NCBI GenBank assembly: GCA_038496675.1
Contig: CM076651.1
Coordinates: forward strand, 19,164,640 to 19,228,639
Direction: 5' to 3'
DNA: 64,000 bases
Source: Rachycentron canadum
Lineage: Eukaryota; Chordata; Actinopteri; Carangiformes; Rachycentridae
In this document: piece after piece, positions 63,001 to 64,000 of the stretch
Numbering within the stretch: position 1 is the first letter of the stretch
Layout of the letters: each line of letters begins with the position of its first letter
Notes under the pieces: model-generated
Database searches by the model: none
What the model saw: the letters and a program-made list of their open reading frames with translations, nothing else
What the model was told of the DNA's origin: nothing
Made by a program: the position numbers and the translations under genes

Positions 63001-63636
63001 GTACAAATTATATGGTGAAAATAAGTGATGACACCAAAATGACAATTGATGTGTTTTCAAAACATTTTGCACTTGTGTCCAACACACGAACACAGACATA
63101 CAACTGGGCAACAGATATTCATGTTATCACACAAAGACAGTCATGCATGTCTATACATATCCACATGAAGAACCATACAGTACAAACACTTGCAGGTTAT
63201 CACAGTGGAACATAAGATACAGTGAAGACACAGTAATAGTGACAAAAAATAAACAAATAAAATAAAATAAAAAATAAAAAAGCATCTATAGGAGGGCTGG
63301 AGCAATCACACACAACCATTTTTTATATAACACACACCTCAGTGGCTGCAGACACACGCACTGACCAGCACGTACGAATTCTACATGCTCAGGCAAACAT
63401 TTACGTAAACTACATGCAGACTGTTTCTGATATGCGCATACATACACAGGAACCTGGATTCTATCTTTTTCTAACAAACATACTGTGTACCTTGCACACA
63501 CGTGCCACCCTGGAGTAGAGCACCTTCCCAGCAGCTCCTTCTGCCTCCTGAGCGCGCTCACTGAAGAACACGTAGACTTTATCATCTTCTGGATTATCAG
63601 TCTCAGACAGCGGCGCTACCCGCACAAACTGGGCAT
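59549..63636 (-). CDS. sema3b-like: Class-3 semaphorin, partial (runs off right edge), internal exons not found
   Basis: Class-3 semaphorins are secreted guidance and angiogenesis cues that signal through neuropilin-plexin receptors; the layout is sema domain, PSI domain, Ig domain and basic tail. Three minus-strand exons are clear: 63636-63491 and 62780-62666 (consecutive sema-domain exons) and 60007-59549 (Ig-domain end and tail). The DDKVYVFFSERAQE, RVARVCK, GGQRSLVNKWSTFQKARMVC and VPGPDGLQTHFDQL motifs are class-3 hallmarks. The tail (PWYEDVMALIHPGN, Arg/Lys-rich, ending PRSA) looks closest to SEMA3B, but SEMA3F and SEMA3G cannot be excluded. Exons for the rest of the sema domain, the PSI domain and the first half of the Ig domain should lie between 62666 and 60007, and I do not see them. 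The 5' exons lie beyond 64000. Confidence 0.8.
60412..60442 (+). pseudogene. tRNA-Arg 3'-half relic
   Basis: AAAGACTGTGTGTGTTCAAG plus TCCCATCTGGGG matches the T arm and 3' acceptor strand of the intact tRNA-Arg downstream, without a 5' half. A second such relic is at 61184-61215. Confidence 0.6.
60571..60643 (+). tRNA. tRNA-Arg (anticodon CCT)
   Basis: This is a 73-base cloverleaf. The acceptor strand GCCCCAG pairs with CTGGGGT (one G-T pair), the D arm contains GGCCTAATGGATAAGGC, the anticodon arm CTGGC-CTCCTAA-GCCAG has anticodon CCT, and the T arm GTGGG-TTCGAGT-CCCAT carries an intact B box. It closely matches my memory of vertebrate tRNA-Arg-CCT. It has no intron. No TTTT terminator separates it from the iMet-like sequence six bases downstream; the first T-run is near 60746. 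It sits antisense in the semaphorin gene. Confidence 0.93.
60650..60714 (+). pseudogene. Initiator tRNA-Met pseudogene, anticodon loop deleted
   Basis: It starts AGCAGAGTGG and ends TCTGCTA, as initiator tRNA-Met does, and retains GATCAAAACC of the T arm. It is 65 rather than 72 bases: seven bases including CAT are missing between two CCCA repeats, so it cannot decode. Confidence 0.8.
61184..61215 (+). pseudogene. tRNA-Arg 3'-half relic
   Basis: AAAGACTGTCTCTTCAAGTC plus CCATCTGGGG repeats the relic at 60412-60442 in the second copy of the local duplication. Confidence 0.6.
61319..61392 (+). pseudogene. tRNA-Arg(CCT) pseudogene, copy 2
   Basis: It keeps both acceptor strands and most of the D arm, but the anticodon arm is a C-run (CGGCCCCCCCAACCC) and the B box reads GGGCCCAAGTCC instead of GGGTTCGAGTCC. 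Confidence 0.8.
61399..61452 (+). pseudogene. Initiator tRNA-Met pseudogene, copy 2, 3'-truncated
   Basis: It starts AGCAGAGTGGCAGAG and has GCTGGGCCCATAACC with the CAT anticodon, but homology ends after GAGGTTAATG; the T arm and 3' acceptor strand are gone. It begins six bases after the copy-2 Arg pseudogene, the same spacing as in copy 1. Confidence 0.75.
61546..61579 (+). pseudogene. tRNA-Arg(CCT) fragment, copy 3
   Basis: The acceptor and D-arm half (GCCCCAGTGGCCTAATGG plus ATAAGGC) is fused to the last bases of the 3' acceptor strand (CAGGGGT). The anticodon and T arms are deleted. Confidence 0.75.
61586..61656 (+). pseudogene. Initiator tRNA-Met pseudogene, copy 3
   Basis: Near full length, from AGCAGAGTGGCACAG to TCTGCT, with CAT still in the loop. 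The 5' anticodon stem reads TTTCA and no longer pairs with CCCAG; the B box (GGATTGAAACC) is altered but similar. Confidence 0.75.
61661..62665. other. Semaphorin intron remainder, no exon seen
   Basis: A read on the minus strand shows no sema, PSI or Ig motif and no acceptor-frame-donor combination. A short CA-rich tract is at 62198-62240. Confidence 0.5.
62666..62780 (-). other. sema3b-like: Semaphorin exon, sema domain
   Basis: Acceptor ttcatgtag, donor CAACTGC|gtgagt, 115 bp, phase 0 in and phase 1 out. It encodes NDIGGQRSLVNKWSTFQKAR and MVCSVPGPDGLQTHFDQL. It joins the previous exon in frame to give the family's RVCKNDxGGQRSL junction. Confidence 0.92.
62781..63490 (-). other. Semaphorin intron
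   Basis: Intron of about 710 bases between the two sema exons, containing an AATAAAATAAAATAA-like run at about 63247-63280. No other feature. Confidence 0.7.
63491..63636 (-). other. sema3b-like: Semaphorin exon, sema domain
   Basis: Acceptor ctttctctgcag, donor GCAAG|gtacac, 146 bp, entering in phase 1 and leaving in phase 0. It encodes FVRVAPLSETDNPEDDKVY, FFSERAQEAE and KVLYSRVARVCK, typical of class-3 sema domains. Confidence 0.9.
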
Positions 63637-64000
63637 CTGCAGAGAAAGATGCACACACACATACACGCAAACACAGAAATTATAAATCAACTGTCATGCA
63701 AAGCTACTGTGCTGACAGGCACGTAACATGCATGTAAGAGTGCACAAGAAACAGAGATAGAGCAAAGGGACCATAGAGGCACAACTGACTTTTTGAACAG
63801 CAGAGAGAATCAACATGTATCTTGTTGTTATCAGGAGCAGACAACAACACACTGGCCTGATAAAACACCAACCGGGCGCGTGGGAGATGGTTTTAGGAAT
63901 GCGTTTTTGGAGCAAAATATATTTAACTTAGTTTGAGCTGTTCAGTTTACAAAACAAGAAGAGAAAGGTGGTTGTTGCTGCATAATTGATTTGATCGATT
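63637..64000 (-). other. Semaphorin intron, continues past window
   Basis: No exon recognised in the last 364 bases; the 5' exons must lie beyond the right edge. Confidence 0.6.

Overview
The window is a piece of a vertebrate nuclear genome, most likely from a spiny-rayed (percomorph-type) teleost fish. The evidence is spliced genes with GT-AG introns, very many (CA)n/(TG)n and (TA)n microsatellites, several degenerate copies of interspersed repeats that I recognise as typical of acanthomorph fish, and a vertebrate-type tRNA-Arg(CCT) gene. There is no operon structure, and most long reading frames are microsatellite or low-complexity artefacts.

Layout. (1) Positions 1-33942 are gene-poor: no convincing coding exon, a long purine-rich tract at the left edge, microsatellites, at least four fish-type dispersed repeats, a G-quadruplex-prone block near 24.8 kb, and two stretches that look like possible conserved non-coding elements. 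(2) 33943-38957, plus strand: a complete six-coding-exon hyaluronidase-family gene, closest in my reading to the GPI-anchored HYAL2 type, encoding about 562 residues. Its active-site residues appear replaced (the usual D-W-E-E-W reads R-W-A-E-W, and the active-site Tyr is Ser), so it is probably not a hydrolase. (3) 38958-43149: convergent intergenic space. (4) 43150-49910, minus strand: a complete borcs6 (lysosomal BORC complex subunit 6) gene with one non-coding and six coding exons, about 445 residues. Two inverted-repeat elements lie in its introns and a CACGTG E-box lies upstream. (5) 49911-59164: no confident gene; one fish repeat on each strand, and three weak exon-like segments on the plus strand. 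(6) 59165-64000, minus strand: the 3' portion of a class-3 semaphorin (best guess sema3b-like), running off the right edge. Two consecutive sema-domain exons and the terminal Ig/basic-tail exon are present, but the exons that should lie between them were not found in the 2.66 kb gap. That gap instead holds a degenerating tandem array of tRNA-Arg(CCT) plus initiator-Met-like tRNA pairs.

How the genes relate. A HYAL gene close to a SEMA3 gene resembles the human 3p21.3 HYAL-SEMA3B-SEMA3F neighbourhood; borcs6 between them is not part of that arrangement and suggests teleost rearrangement. The products act in different places: an extracellular or membrane-linked hyaluronidase-like protein, a cytosolic lysosome-positioning factor and a secreted guidance cue. 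I see no shared pathway.

Coordinates of exons come from reading splice sites and frames by eye. No database search was possible, so family names rest on remembered motifs.
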